A stretch of 64,000 nt of DNA from Bradyrhizobium paxllaeri (GTDB lineage: Bacteria > Pseudomonadota > Alphaproteobacteria > Rhizobiales > Xanthobacteraceae): NCBI RefSeq assembly GCF_001693515.2, contig NZ_CP042968.1:2356001-2420000 (forward strand), given 5' to 3'. Position 1 is the first letter of the stretch. Each line of letters begins with the position of its first letter. Below are positions 9,064 through 17,519 of the stretch, in pieces. Under the pieces are notes generated by a model. The model was not told the origin of the DNA, searched no databases, and worked only from the letters and a program-made list of their open reading frames with translations. A program made the position numbers and the translations under genes.

Positions 9064-9942
9064 ATGACCACCGCGAGCGACCTGCGATCCGGAAAGACCG
9101 ACCGCGACGAGAATTTTCCGGTCGCGTCGTGGATTATTCATCCGCGTCACCGGGCGCTGATTCTCGCATTCTATAATTTCGTCCGGACGGCGGACGATAT
9201 CGCCGATCACGCGGAACTGAGCGCGGACGAGAAGCTGCGTTATCTCGACCTGTTCGAGGCCGAGCTGCTGGGCAAGGGCGATACGCAGAAGGAAGCGGTC
9301 ATCCTGCGCCAGGCTCTTGCCGAGCGCTCAATGGCGCCGCGGCACGCGCTCGACGTGCTGGTGGCGTTCCGGATGGACGTCACCAAGCTCCGCTACGAGA
9401 ACTGGGACGACGTCACTCACTATTGCCGCTATTCGGCCATGCCGGTCGGCCGCTTCATGCTCGACGTTCACGGCGAGAGCACCTCGACCTGGGCCGCATC
9501 CGACGCGCTATGCGCGGGCCTGCAGATCAACAACCATTTGCAGGACTGCGGCAAGGACTACAGGAACCTCAACCGCGTCTACCTGCCGCGCGATGCACTG
9601 GCCGCAAGCGGCGCCACCGTCGAGATGCTGGGGGAGGCGAAGTCGCAGCCGGCGCTGCTGCAATGTCTCCATGCGCTCGCAGTGCGCACCGAAACCCTGC
9701 TGAATGAAAGCAAATCGTTGAGTGCTGAAGTAAAGGATTTCCGGCTCGGGCTGGATATTTCCGTGATCCAGGCATTTGCCGACCAGATCGTCGGCATGCT
9801 GAAGGTGCGCGATCCGCTCAGCGAGCGCGTTCATCTGAGCAAGTTGGAGCTGCTCGGCCATACCATCGGCGGCATCACGAGCGAGATCATCAGCCGCACG
9901 GTGTGGCGCCGCCCGCTGTCAAAACCGGCGGCCGGCGCATGA
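9064..9942 (+). CDS. hpnC: Hydroxysqualene synthase HpnC
   Basis: A 292-aa squalene/phytoene synthase-family protein. In the HpnCDE route HpnC converts presqualene diphosphate to hydroxysqualene. The first Asp-rich motif is RTADDIADHAE (near residue 42) and the second region is NNHLQDCGKDYRNLNRVYLP, with the HpnC-type DCGKD rather than the DIDED of HpnD. Residues around YSAMPVGRFMLDVHGE also match the family. It is the first gene of the five-gene run hpnC-hpnD-hpnE-shc-hpnG; its stop overlaps the next start as ATGA, implying translational coupling. Confidence 0.95.
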   Translation: MTTASDLRSGKTDRDENFPVASWIIHPRHRALILAFYNFVRTADDIADHAELSADEKLRYLDLFEAELLGKGDTQKEAVILRQALAERSMAPRHALDVLVAFRMDVTKLRYENWDDVTHYCRYSAMPVGRFMLDVHGESTSTWAASDALCAGLQINNHLQDCGKDYRNLNRVYLPRDALAASGATVEMLGEAKSQPALLQCLHALAVRTETLLNESKSLSAEVKDFRLGLDISVIQAFADQIVGMLKVRDPLSERVHLSKLELLGHTIGGITSEIISRTVWRRPLSKPAAGA

Positions 9943-10778
9943 CGGTGCAGACGGCGGCGGCCAACGCAGATTACGGCACCACCGCGTCCGGCAGCTCGTT
10001 CTATGCCGCGATGCGCATCCTGCCGCGCGACCAGCGCGAGGCAATGTTCCAGATCTACAGCTTCTGCCGGCAGGTCGATGACATCGCCGACTCCCATGAG
10101 CCGCGGCCCGAGCGGCTGGCCGCGCTTCAGCAATGGCGCAACGACGTTGATGCCCTCTATCAGGGCCATCCGCCGCCGCGCCTGCAGGATTACGCCGCAT
10201 CCGTCAAAACCTTCGGCCTCAAGCGCGAGGATTTTCTCGCCATCGTCGACGGCATGGAAATGGACGTGCCGCAGGACATCCGCGCGCCAGACCTTGCCAC
10301 CCTCGATCTCTATTGCGACCGTGTCGCCAGCGCCGTCGGCCGCCTGTCGGTACGCGTGTTCGGCCTGCCCGAGGAAGACGGCATCCTGCTCGCCCACCAT
10401 CTCGGCCGCGCGCTGCAACTGACCAACATCCTGCGCGACATCGATGAAGACGCCGGCCTCGGCCGTCTGTATTTGCCGCGCGAAAGCCTGCTGCTTGCCG
10501 GCATCACCACCGACGATCCGCAGCGCGTGACCGTCGATCGCGCATTGCCGAAAGTTTGCCTGGCGCTGGCCGAGCGCGCGAAGAAGCATTTCGAGAAAGC
10601 AGACGAAATCATGAAGCGTAATTCGCGGCGCGTCGTGCGCGCGCCGCGGATCATGTCGAAATATTACCGCGTGATTCTGGATCTGTTGCTGGCGAGGGGC
10701 TTTGCCGCCCCGCGCGAGCCGGTCCGCGTCCACAAATGGGCGAAGATTGCCATCCTTCTCCGTTACGCGATCATCTGA
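9939..10778 (+). CDS. hpnD: Presqualene diphosphate synthase HpnD
   Basis: A 279-aa head-to-head prenyl synthase that condenses two farnesyl diphosphates to presqualene diphosphate, the first step toward squalene. Both Asp-rich metal-binding motifs are intact: SFCRQVDDIADSHE near residue 43 and LTNILRDIDEDAGLGRLYLP near residues 160-180. The start at 9939 overlaps the hpnC stop (ATGA); an upstream in-frame ATG at 9903 lies inside hpnC and is less likely. The stop overlaps the hpnE start by one base (TGATG). Confidence 0.96.
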   Translation: MTVQTAAANADYGTTASGSSFYAAMRILPRDQREAMFQIYSFCRQVDDIADSHEPRPERLAALQQWRNDVDALYQGHPPPRLQDYAASVKTFGLKREDFLAIVDGMEMDVPQDIRAPDLATLDLYCDRVASAVGRLSVRVFGLPEEDGILLAHHLGRALQLTNILRDIDEDAGLGRLYLPRESLLLAGITTDDPQRVTVDRALPKVCLALAERAKKHFEKADEIMKRNSRRVVRAPRIMSKYYRVILDLLLARGFAAPREPVRVHKWAKIAILLRYAII

Positions 10779-12031
10779 TGCAGAAAAACGCTCATATCAT
10801 CGGCGCCGGCATTTCCGGCCTTTCGGCGGCCGTGCGGCTCGCCAACGCCAATTACCGCGTGCATGTCCACGAGGCCACGCAACAGACCGGCGGCCGCTGC
10901 CGTTCCTATTTCGACGCGGCTACCAATCTCACCATCGACAATGGCAACCATCTGTTGTTGTCAGGCAATAGCCATGCCCGGGCCTATGCCAGATCGATCG
11001 GCACCGAGGCGGGCCTGGTCGGGCCGAAGCTGGCGCAGTTTCCCTTTGCCGACATCTCGACAGGCCAGCGCTGGCTGCTTGATCTCGGCGAGGGCAAACT
11101 GCCGCTGTGGGTGTTCGACGAGGCGCGCCGCGTCCCCGATACCGGGCTGCGCGACTATCTCGCCTTGATGCCGCTGATCTGGGCGGGCACCGGCAAGCTG
11201 GTCGGCGACACCATCCCTTGCAAGGGCACGCTGTACGACCGGCTGGTGCAGCCGCTGCTGCTGGCCGCGCTCAATGTCGATCCGCCCGAGGGCTCGGCGG
11301 GCCTGGCCGGCGCGATCGTGCGGGAAACACTGCTGGCGGGCGGGCAGGCCTGCCGGCCGCTGATCGCCCGCGATGGCCTCAGCGCGGTGCTGGTCGAACC
11401 CGCGATCAAGCTGTTGCAGGACAAGGGCGCCTCGGTCCAGCTCGGCCATGAGTTGCGTGAACTCACGATGTCGGGCAACGCCGTCGGCGAACTGAAATTC
11501 GGCAGCGACACGGTTGCGCTCGGCCCCGACGATGTCGTGGTGCTCGCGGTGCCGCCGCGCTCCGCAGCATCGCTGCTGCCGGGCCTGAAGACGCCGACAA
11601 AATTCCGCGCCATCGTCAATGCGCATTTCCGCTACGATCCACCGAAGGATGCCGCGCCGATCCTCGGCGTCGTCGGTGGCCTCGTTGAATGGCTGTTCGC
11701 GTTCCCGCAGCGGCTGTCGGTCACCATCAGCAATGGCGACCGGCTGGTCGACATGCCGCGCGAAGAGCTCGCGCTGGCGATCTGGCGCGACGTCTGCAAG
11801 GCCGCCGGCCTGCCGGCCGAATTGCCGTTGCCGCCTTGGCAGATCGTGCGTGAGCGACGTGCTACGTTCGAGGCGACGCCGGAGCAGAATGCGCTGCGGC
11901 CGGGGGCGGTAACTTCATTCAAAAACCTGTTTCTCGCCGGCGACTGGACCGATACCGGCCTGCCGGCAACTATCGAAGGATCGGTGCGGTCGGGCGACCG
12001 CGCCGCCGATCTGGTCCTGGCAAGGCGATAA
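10778..12031 (+). CDS. hpnE: Hydroxysqualene reductase/desaturase HpnE
   Basis: A 417-aa FAD-dependent amine-oxidase-fold protein that reduces hydroxysqualene to squalene. The dinucleotide-binding motif is at the N-terminus (AHIIGAGISGLSAAVRLA), followed by the FAD-contacting GGRCRS. The C-terminal FAD motif is LFLAGDWTDTGLPATIEGSVRSG. The start is the ATG overlapping the hpnD stop by one base. With hpnC and hpnD it supplies squalene for the cyclase encoded next. Confidence 0.96.
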   Translation: MQKNAHIIGAGISGLSAAVRLANANYRVHVHEATQQTGGRCRSYFDAATNLTIDNGNHLLLSGNSHARAYARSIGTEAGLVGPKLAQFPFADISTGQRWLLDLGEGKLPLWVFDEARRVPDTGLRDYLALMPLIWAGTGKLVGDTIPCKGTLYDRLVQPLLLAALNVDPPEGSAGLAGAIVRETLLAGGQACRPLIARDGLSAVLVEPAIKLLQDKGASVQLGHELRELTMSGNAVGELKFGSDTVALGPDDVVVLAVPPRSAASLLPGLKTPTKFRAIVNAHFRYDPPKDAAPILGVVGGLVEWLFAFPQRLSVTISNGDRLVDMPREELALAIWRDVCKAAGLPAELPLPPWQIVRERRATFEATPEQNALRPGAVTSFKNLFLAGDWTDTGLPATIEGSVRSGDRAADLVLARR

Positions 12032-12046
12032 GCCCCAGGACGTTGC

Positions 12047-14074
12047 GTGACCGGCTTCACAGAGCCCGTCGCGAATATAGGGATGTATAGCGAAATGCTT
12101 GCCATCGACAAAACCATCGCCGCCGACCCCGTCGCGCCAGTCGATCCCGTCGCGCTTGAGAAGAGCATTTCTTCCGCGACCGAGGCGCTGCTCGGCTACC
12201 GGCAATCCGACGGGCACTGGGTGTTCGAACTCGAAGCCGACAGCACCATCCCTTCTGAATATGTCCTGCTGCGCCACTATCTCGCCGAGCCCGTCGACAG
12301 CGAGCTCGAAGCCAAGATCGCCAACTATCTGCGCCGCACGCAAGGCAATCATGGCGGCTGGGCGCTGGTGCAGGACGGCCCGTTCGACATGAGCGCCAGC
12401 GTCAAATCCTATTTCGCGCTGAAGATGATCGGCGATTCCGTCGATGCCCCGCACATGGTGCGCGCGCGCGAAGCGATCCGCAGCCGCGGCGGCGCCGCGG
12501 GCAGCAACGTCTTCACGCGCTTCCTGCTCGCCTTCTACGGCGTGCTGAGCTGGCGCGCGGTGCCGGTGCTGCCGATCGAGATCATGCTGCTGCCGATGTG
12601 GTCGCCGTTCCACTTGAACAAAATTTCCTACTGGGCGCGCACCACGATCGTGCCGCTGATGGTGCTGGCGGCGCTGAAGCCGGTGGCGAGGAATCCGAAG
12701 GGCGTCGGCATCGACGAACTGTTCCTGCAGGATCCCAAATCGGTCGGCATGAACAAGAAGGCGCCGCATCAGAGCTGGGGTTGGTACGCGCTGTTCAGCA
12801 CGCTCGACAAGATCCTGCGTGTCGTCGAGCCGCTGTTTCCGAAGAAGCTGCGCCAGCGCGCGATCGACGCCGCGCTCGCGTTCACCCAGGAGCGGTTGAA
12901 CGGCGAAGACGGCATGGGCGCGATCTATCCGCCGATGGCCAACATCGTGATGATGTATGACGCGCTCGGCAAGGGTGAGGATTTTCCGCCGCGCGCGATC
13001 ACCCGCAAGGGCATCGACAAGCTGCTGGTGATCGGCGAGCACGAAGCCTATTGCCAACCCTGCGTCTCGCCGGTGTGGGACACCGCGCTGACCTGCCACG
13101 CGCTGGCGGAGGCCGGCGGCGAGGACACGCTCAAGAAGATGAAAGATGGCCTCGACTGGCTGAAGCCGCGGCAGGTGCTCGATCTCAAGGGCGACTGGGC
13201 GGTGAAGGCGCCCGACGTCCGTCCCGGCGGCTGGGCGTTCCAGTATAACAACGACCATTATCCCGACCTCGACGACACGGCCGTGGTCGTGATGGCGATG
13301 GACCGCGTGCGCCGGCAGTCCGGCAGCAAGGAATATGATACGGCAATTGCGCGCGGCCGCGAGTGGATCGAGGGCCTGCAGAGCCGCGATGGCGGCTGGG
13401 CCGCCTTCGACGTCAACAATCTCGAATACTACCTCAACAACATCCCGTTCTCCGATCACGGCGCGCTGCTCGATCCGCCGACCGAGGACGTCACCGCGCG
13501 CTGCATCTCGATGCTGGCGCAGCTTGGCGAGACCGCCGAGACCAGCAAGGCGGTCGCGGACGGAATCGCCTATTTGCGCCGCACCCAGCTCGCGGAAGGG
13601 TCGTGGTACGGCCGCTGGGGCCTCAACTACATCTACGGAACCTGGTCCGTGCTCTGTGCGCTAAATGCCGCAGGTGTCGACCACCAGGATCCGATGATGC
13701 GCAAGGCTGTGGACTGGTTGCTTTCGATCCAGAACAAGGATGGCGGTTGGGGTGAAGATGCCGTCAGCTATCGCCTGGACTACAAGGGATTCGAGGGTGC
13801 GCCGTCGACCTCCTCGCAAACGGCATGGGCCTTGCTTGGACTGATGGCGGCTGGGGAGGTGGAGAACCCGGCGGTCGTCCGAGGTGTGGAGTACCTAAAA
13901 GCCACACAGACGGAGAAAGGGCTTTGGGACGAGGCGCGTTACACGGCTACGGGCTTTCCGCGGGTGTTTTATTTGCGGTATCATGGCTACTCGAAATTCT
14001 TTCCGCTCTGGGCGATGGCGCGGTACCGGAATTTGAGAAGCACCAACAGCAGGGTGGTAGGGGTCGGGATGTGA
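12047..14074 (+). CDS. shc: Squalene-hopene cyclase (HpnF)
   Basis: A 675-aa cyclase that folds squalene into hopene and diplopterol at the membrane. The catalytic DxDD motif is present as DLDDTAV near residue 407. Several QW repeats are visible (GNHGGWALVQDGPF, QSRDGGWAAFDVNN, LAEGSWYGRWGLNYIYGTW, QNKDGGWGED, QTEKGLWDEA), and SYWARTTIVPLMVLAALKP is typical. The GTG at 12047 gives the longest product; ATGs at 12083 and 12095 are alternatives. Length is close to the usual 650-690 aa. The gene begins 15 bp after hpnE and its stop overlaps the hpnG start (GTGA). Confidence 0.97.
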   Translation: MTGFTEPVANIGMYSEMLAIDKTIAADPVAPVDPVALEKSISSATEALLGYRQSDGHWVFELEADSTIPSEYVLLRHYLAEPVDSELEAKIANYLRRTQGNHGGWALVQDGPFDMSASVKSYFALKMIGDSVDAPHMVRAREAIRSRGGAAGSNVFTRFLLAFYGVLSWRAVPVLPIEIMLLPMWSPFHLNKISYWARTTIVPLMVLAALKPVARNPKGVGIDELFLQDPKSVGMNKKAPHQSWGWYALFSTLDKILRVVEPLFPKKLRQRAIDAALAFTQERLNGEDGMGAIYPPMANIVMMYDALGKGEDFPPRAITRKGIDKLLVIGEHEAYCQPCVSPVWDTALTCHALAEAGGEDTLKKMKDGLDWLKPRQVLDLKGDWAVKAPDVRPGGWAFQYNNDHYPDLDDTAVVVMAMDRVRRQSGSKEYDTAIARGREWIEGLQSRDGGWAAFDVNNLEYYLNNIPFSDHGALLDPPTEDVTARCISMLAQLGETAETSKAVADGIAYLRRTQLAEGSWYGRWGLNYIYGTWSVLCALNAAGVDHQDPMMRKAVDWLLSIQNKDGGWGEDAVSYRLDYKGFEGAPSTSSQTAWALLGLMAAGEVENPAVVRGVEYLKATQTEKGLWDEARYTATGFPRVFYLRYHGYSKFFPLWAMARYRNLRSTNSRVVGVGM

Positions 14075-14814
14075 CTTGGGGGGCGGGCGCCGCCGCCGCG
14101 GAGGGGATAGTTGATCGCAATGCGATCGATCCGCGGCCGGTTTTGATTGTTACAGGATTGGTGCAGGAAGCCCGCATAGCGGCCGGGCCCGGCATGATCG
14201 TTATCTGCAGCTCCAGCGATCCGCAGCAATTGCGCGCACTGCTGGCAACGCTGGATTCTACCACTTTCAGAGGTGTCATCTCGTTCGGCGTCGCCGGCGG
14301 GCTGGACCCGTCGCTGAAGTCCGGCGACGTGGTGGTGGCGACCGAGGTTCTGGCCGGCGATACCCGTTTTCTGGCTGGCCTGGCGCTGAACGAGGAGATG
14401 ATCACGCGTGCGGCACTTCGTCGCCGTCGCGTGGTCCGCGGCGTTCTTTCGGGCGTGGAACAGGTGATCGCAGCGACCGCCTGCAAGGCCGCGCTGCACT
14501 CGGAGACCGGCGCGGCGGCCGTCGATATGGAGAGCCATATTGCAGCAGCCTATGCGGCCGAGGCCGGCTTGCCGTTCGCAGCGCTGCGCGTCATTTCCGA
14601 TCCCGCCAGCCGGGCGCTTCCGGCGATTGCCAAGAACGCGATCAAGCCGAATGGCGATATCGACCTCGGCAAGGTGCTGCGCGGCGTGGCGCGCAATCCG
14701 AAGTCGCTCCGCGCATTGGTCTCGACTGGCCTTGATTTCAACCGCGCGCTGCGTTCGCTCCGCGGCTGCCGTGGCTTCCTGCATGGCGAGAGCCTCGCCA
14801 TGGCGGAGGCCTGA
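14071..14814 (+). CDS. hpnG: Adenosylhopane nucleosidase HpnG
   Basis: A 247-aa phosphorylase/nucleosidase-fold protein. HpnG removes adenine from adenosylhopane, giving ribosylhopane on the way to bacteriohopanetetrol. Typical features are RGVISFGVAGGLDPSLKSGDVVVAT, the nucleoside-binding GAAAVDMESHIAAAYA, and the Asp in RVISDPASR. The start is taken as the GTG at 14071 overlapping the shc stop as GTGA, which fits the coupling seen through this operon. A perfect bidirectional terminator follows 55 bp after the stop. Confidence 0.93.
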   Translation: MTWGAGAAAAEGIVDRNAIDPRPVLIVTGLVQEARIAAGPGMIVICSSSDPQQLRALLATLDSTTFRGVISFGVAGGLDPSLKSGDVVVATEVLAGDTRFLAGLALNEEMITRAALRRRRVVRGVLSGVEQVIAATACKAALHSETGAAAVDMESHIAAAYAAEAGLPFAALRVISDPASRALPAIAKNAIKPNGDIDLGKVLRGVARNPKSLRALVSTGLDFNRALRSLRGCRGFLHGESLAMAEA

Positions 14815-14868
14815 TCCGCAGGCGGCATCCAGCTCCAGGGTTTCGAACGGCGTCAAACAAAAAAGAAA

Positions 14869-14907
14869 GGGCCTCGGTTCGCTCAGGAACCGAGGCCCTA
14901 ATCTTTT
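14869..14907. terminator. Bidirectional terminator between hpnG and hpnH
   Basis: GGGCCTCGGTTC and GAACCGAGGCCC form a perfect 12-bp stem with a 6-base loop. A T-rich run follows on the + strand (TAATCTTTT), and on the opposite strand the run is TTTCTTTTTTG. It sits between two convergent operons and should stop both. Confidence 0.88.
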
Positions 14908-14919
14908 CGTTCATCCCGC

Positions 14920-16080
14920 TCAGGCGGCGCTCGAAGCCTTTTCCTGCTGCTTGGCTGCGGCTGCAGCCGCTTCGTCGCGCCGGATTTCCGAAAGCTTCTT
15001 CTGCACCTGTTCGGAGAAGATGTACTGGGCCGGGCGCTGCTTGGAGAGGTCGATCTCGGGCGCCATCGGACCTGTGGTGCGCACGCCCTTGAGCGCCACC
15101 CACATCGCCTTCAGCGGGTTGTTCAGCGCCGCGGTGGCAGCCGTCGGCTCGTAACCGCAATGCGCCATGCAGTCGGCGCACTTCTCGTAACGGCCGGTGC
15201 CGTAGGAATCCCAGTCCGTGGTCTCCATCAGCTCCTTGAAGGTCTTGGTATAGCCTTCGCCGAGCAGGTAGCACGGCTTCTGCCAGCCGAAGATGTTGCG
15301 CGCCGGCATGCCCCAGGGGGTGCATTCATAGGACTGGTTGCCGGCGAGGAAGTCGAGGAACAGGCCGGAATGCATGAAGTTCCACTTCTTGCCCTTGCCG
15401 AGCGCAAAGACGTCGCGGAACAGCTTCTTGGTCTTGGTGCGGTTGAGGAAGTGCTCCTGGTCGGGGGCACGCTCATAGGCATAGCCCGGCGACATCGAGA
15501 CGCCGACACCGAGTTCGGTGGTGAGGTCGAGGAACTTGGCGATCTCTTCCGCCGGGTGACCGTCGAAGATCGTGGCGTTGACGTTGACGGTGAAGCCGCG
15601 CGCTTTCGCGGCCTTGATCGCGGAAACCGCGCGGTCGAACACGCCCTTCTGCGACACCGCCTTGTCGTGGTGGTCCTTCAGGCCGTCGAGATGCACGGAG
15701 AAGAACAGGTACGGCGAGGGCTCGAACAGATCGAGCTTCTTTTCCAGAAGCAGCGCGTTGGTGCACAGCGAGACGAACTTCTTGCGCTCGACCAGACCGC
15801 GCACGATCTCGCCGATCTCCTTGTGGATCAACGGCTCGCCGCCGGGGATCGCCACCATCGGCGCGCCGCACTCGTCGGCGGCGTCCCAGCATTCCTGCGC
15901 GGTCATGCGACGGTTGAGGATCGCATCGGGATAGTCGATCTTGCCGCAGCCGACACAGGCGAGGTTGCAGCGGAACAGCGGCTCCAGCATCAGCACGAGC
16001 GGATAACGTTTCCGGCCAAGCAGCTTCTGTTTCATCAGATAGCCGCCGATACGCATTTCCTTGAAGAACGGTATTGCCAT
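14920..16080 (-). CDS. hpnH: Adenosylhopane synthase HpnH (radical SAM)
   Basis: A 386-aa radical SAM enzyme that joins the adenosyl group of SAM to diploptene, giving adenosylhopane, the first extended hopanoid. The 4Fe-4S ligands are in FRCNLACVGCGK (CxxxCxxC) near residue 42, followed by the GGEPL motif. The C-terminal DUF3463-like part carries more Cys residues (CTPWGMP, KPCYLL, KCADCMAHCGYE). The start at 16080 (MAIPFFKEMRIGG) is the family's usual N-terminus, although the frame is open upstream. It lies 65 bp downstream of ispH on the same strand. Confidence 0.96.
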   Translation of the reverse strand: MAIPFFKEMRIGGYLMKQKLLGRKRYPLVLMLEPLFRCNLACVGCGKIDYPDAILNRRMTAQECWDAADECGAPMVAIPGGEPLIHKEIGEIVRGLVERKKFVSLCTNALLLEKKLDLFEPSPYLFFSVHLDGLKDHHDKAVSQKGVFDRAVSAIKAAKARGFTVNVNATIFDGHPAEEIAKFLDLTTELGVGVSMSPGYAYERAPDQEHFLNRTKTKKLFRDVFALGKGKKWNFMHSGLFLDFLAGNQSYECTPWGMPARNIFGWQKPCYLLGEGYTKTFKELMETTDWDSYGTGRYEKCADCMAHCGYEPTAATAALNNPLKAMWVALKGVRTTGPMAPEIDLSKQRPAQYIFSEQVQKKLSEIRRDEAAAAAAKQQEKASSAA

Positions 16081-16145
16081 TTCGGAGATTTCTTTCTGAA
16101 CTTGCAGTCTGGGCTGGGGCCCAGACCTGGAACTTTTGAAGTGGA

Positions 16146-17072
16146 TCAGCCCGCAGTCAGTTCGGCTGGAAGCCGGAATTCGATGTTCTCCTCCCGGCCG
16201 GGAAGCACCGATACCTTGACGGGTCCGATACGTCTCAAAGCCTCGATCACGTCGTCTACCAAAACTTCGGGCGCCGATGCGCCCGCCGTAATGCCGACCG
16301 CTTTTGCATCCTTCAGCCAATCGGGGTTCAACTCGCTCCCGTCGGCAATGAGATAACTCGCGACCCCGACCTCGGTGCCGATCTCGCGAAGCCTGTTTGA
16401 GTTGGAACTATTGGCGGCCCCCACCACCAAGATGACGTCCACCAGCTTGCTCAGGTCCCTTACCGCAGATTGGCGGTTCTGTGTCGCATAGCAGATATCC
16501 CGGATGTCGGGGCCTTGAATATCTGTAAATTTGGCCTGAAGGGCGGCGATTATGTCCTTTGTGTCGTCCACGCTGAGGGTGGTCTGGGTAATATAGGCCA
16601 CCGGGGCGTCGGTCGGCAGGGTCAGCGCCGCCACCTCGTCGACGTTCTGGACCAGGAGAACCGGGCCCGGAACCTGGCCCATGGTTCCCTCGACCTCGGG
16701 GTGGCCGGCATGCCCGATCAGGACCAGGGTCCGGCCCTTGGACATATACCGTTTACCCTGATTATGGACCTTGGTGACCAGGGGGCAGGTGGCGTTGAGA
16801 ACGGGCAGGCCGCGGGCGGCCGCCTCTTCCTCGACCGTCCGCGCGACGCCGTGGGCGCTGAAGACGGTTACCGCGCGCGGCGGAACCTCAGACAGGTCCT
16901 CGACGAAAATCGCGCCCTTGGCCTTCAGGCTTTCGACCACGTACTTGTTGTGCACGATCTCGTGCCGGACATAGACCGGCGGACCGTACTTCTCGAGCGC
17001 ACGCTCAACGATTTCGATGGCACGCACGACGCCCGCACAAAATCCGCGGGGCTGCGCTAGATACACTTCCAT
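16146..17072 (-). CDS. ispH: 4-hydroxy-3-methylbut-2-enyl diphosphate reductase IspH
   Basis: A 308-aa iron-sulfur enzyme making IPP and DMAPP from HMBPP, the last step of the MEP pathway. The three cluster Cys residues lie in [23 protein letters not shown] and [24 protein letters not shown] and the SSNSNRL substrate-binding segment are intact. The start at 17072 ([10 protein letters not shown]) is the usual family N-terminus; an ATG 33 bp upstream is also in frame. Its position before hpnH suggests a copy dedicated to feeding hopanoid synthesis; whether a second ispH exists elsewhere cannot be seen. Confidence 0.96.
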   Translation of the reverse strand: MEVYLAQPRGFCAGVVRAIEIVERALEKYGPPVYVRHEIVHNKYVVESLKAKGAIFVEDLSEVPPRAVTVFSAHGVARTVEEEAAARGLPVLNATCPLVTKVHNQGKRYMSKGRTLVLIGHAGHPEVEGTMGQVPGPVLLVQNVDEVAALTLPTDAPVAYITQTTLSVDDTKDIIAALQAKFTDIQGPDIRDICYATQNRQSAVRDLSKLVDVILVVGAANSSNSNRLREIGTEVGVASYLIADGSELNPDWLKDAKAVGITAGASAPEVLVDDVIEALRRIGPVKVSVLPGREENIEFRLPAELTAG

Positions 17073-17519
17073 GGGATGTCCATTATACAAGTTGCACCAG
17101 GTCACTGAATTCGCAAATTCACCCCAAGGTCTCCGTGCAGCCGGTCACATTCGGATTTGCAATATCCGCACCAGGACCGGAACCGTAGGTTCATCCCCAC
17201 CCAAGTAGATGGAAGCGCAGGACTATGTGTCAAAAATCGTGCACATAGAAAAGGGTGGATCGCGCAATGGTTACTAATATCTGGTAACTAAATACCAATA
17301 AAGGCACTTCGTGAAGTGCGATTTCTCACCGGTTCGTCACTTTATCGCCCATCGGAAATGGCTATACCGGCGCCCTGAACGCCTGTTCCGGTCTGTTTTG
17401 GCGGCTCGGCTTGAACCCTCAGGCGGGTAACCAAAACAACATTAGATCGGCTCCGGGAACTCCGCTAGACAGCGGGCGTTTTCGCCCAGCTCTCTCCTTG
17501 AGATTTAGAAAGAAACGAA
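17073..17519. promoter_or_regulatory. Divergent promoter region between ispH and hpnN
   Basis: 447 bp with no gene, separating leftward ispH-hpnH from rightward hpnN, so it must carry both promoters. It contains a 7-bp perfect inverted repeat with a 2-base gap at 17304-17319 (GCACTTC-GT-GAAGTGC) next to an AT-rich patch (TTACTAATATCTGGTAACTAAATACC). This is a plausible operator, but no known regulator motif was recognised. Confidence 0.5.

Noticed and set aside
11915..13459. 514-codon frame antisense to shc
   Set aside because: It mirrors the squalene-hopene cyclase gene and has no recognisable domain or ribosome-binding site.
14815..14868. Possible small gene between hpnG and the terminator
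   Set aside because: Only 54 bp with no start-stop frame of note.
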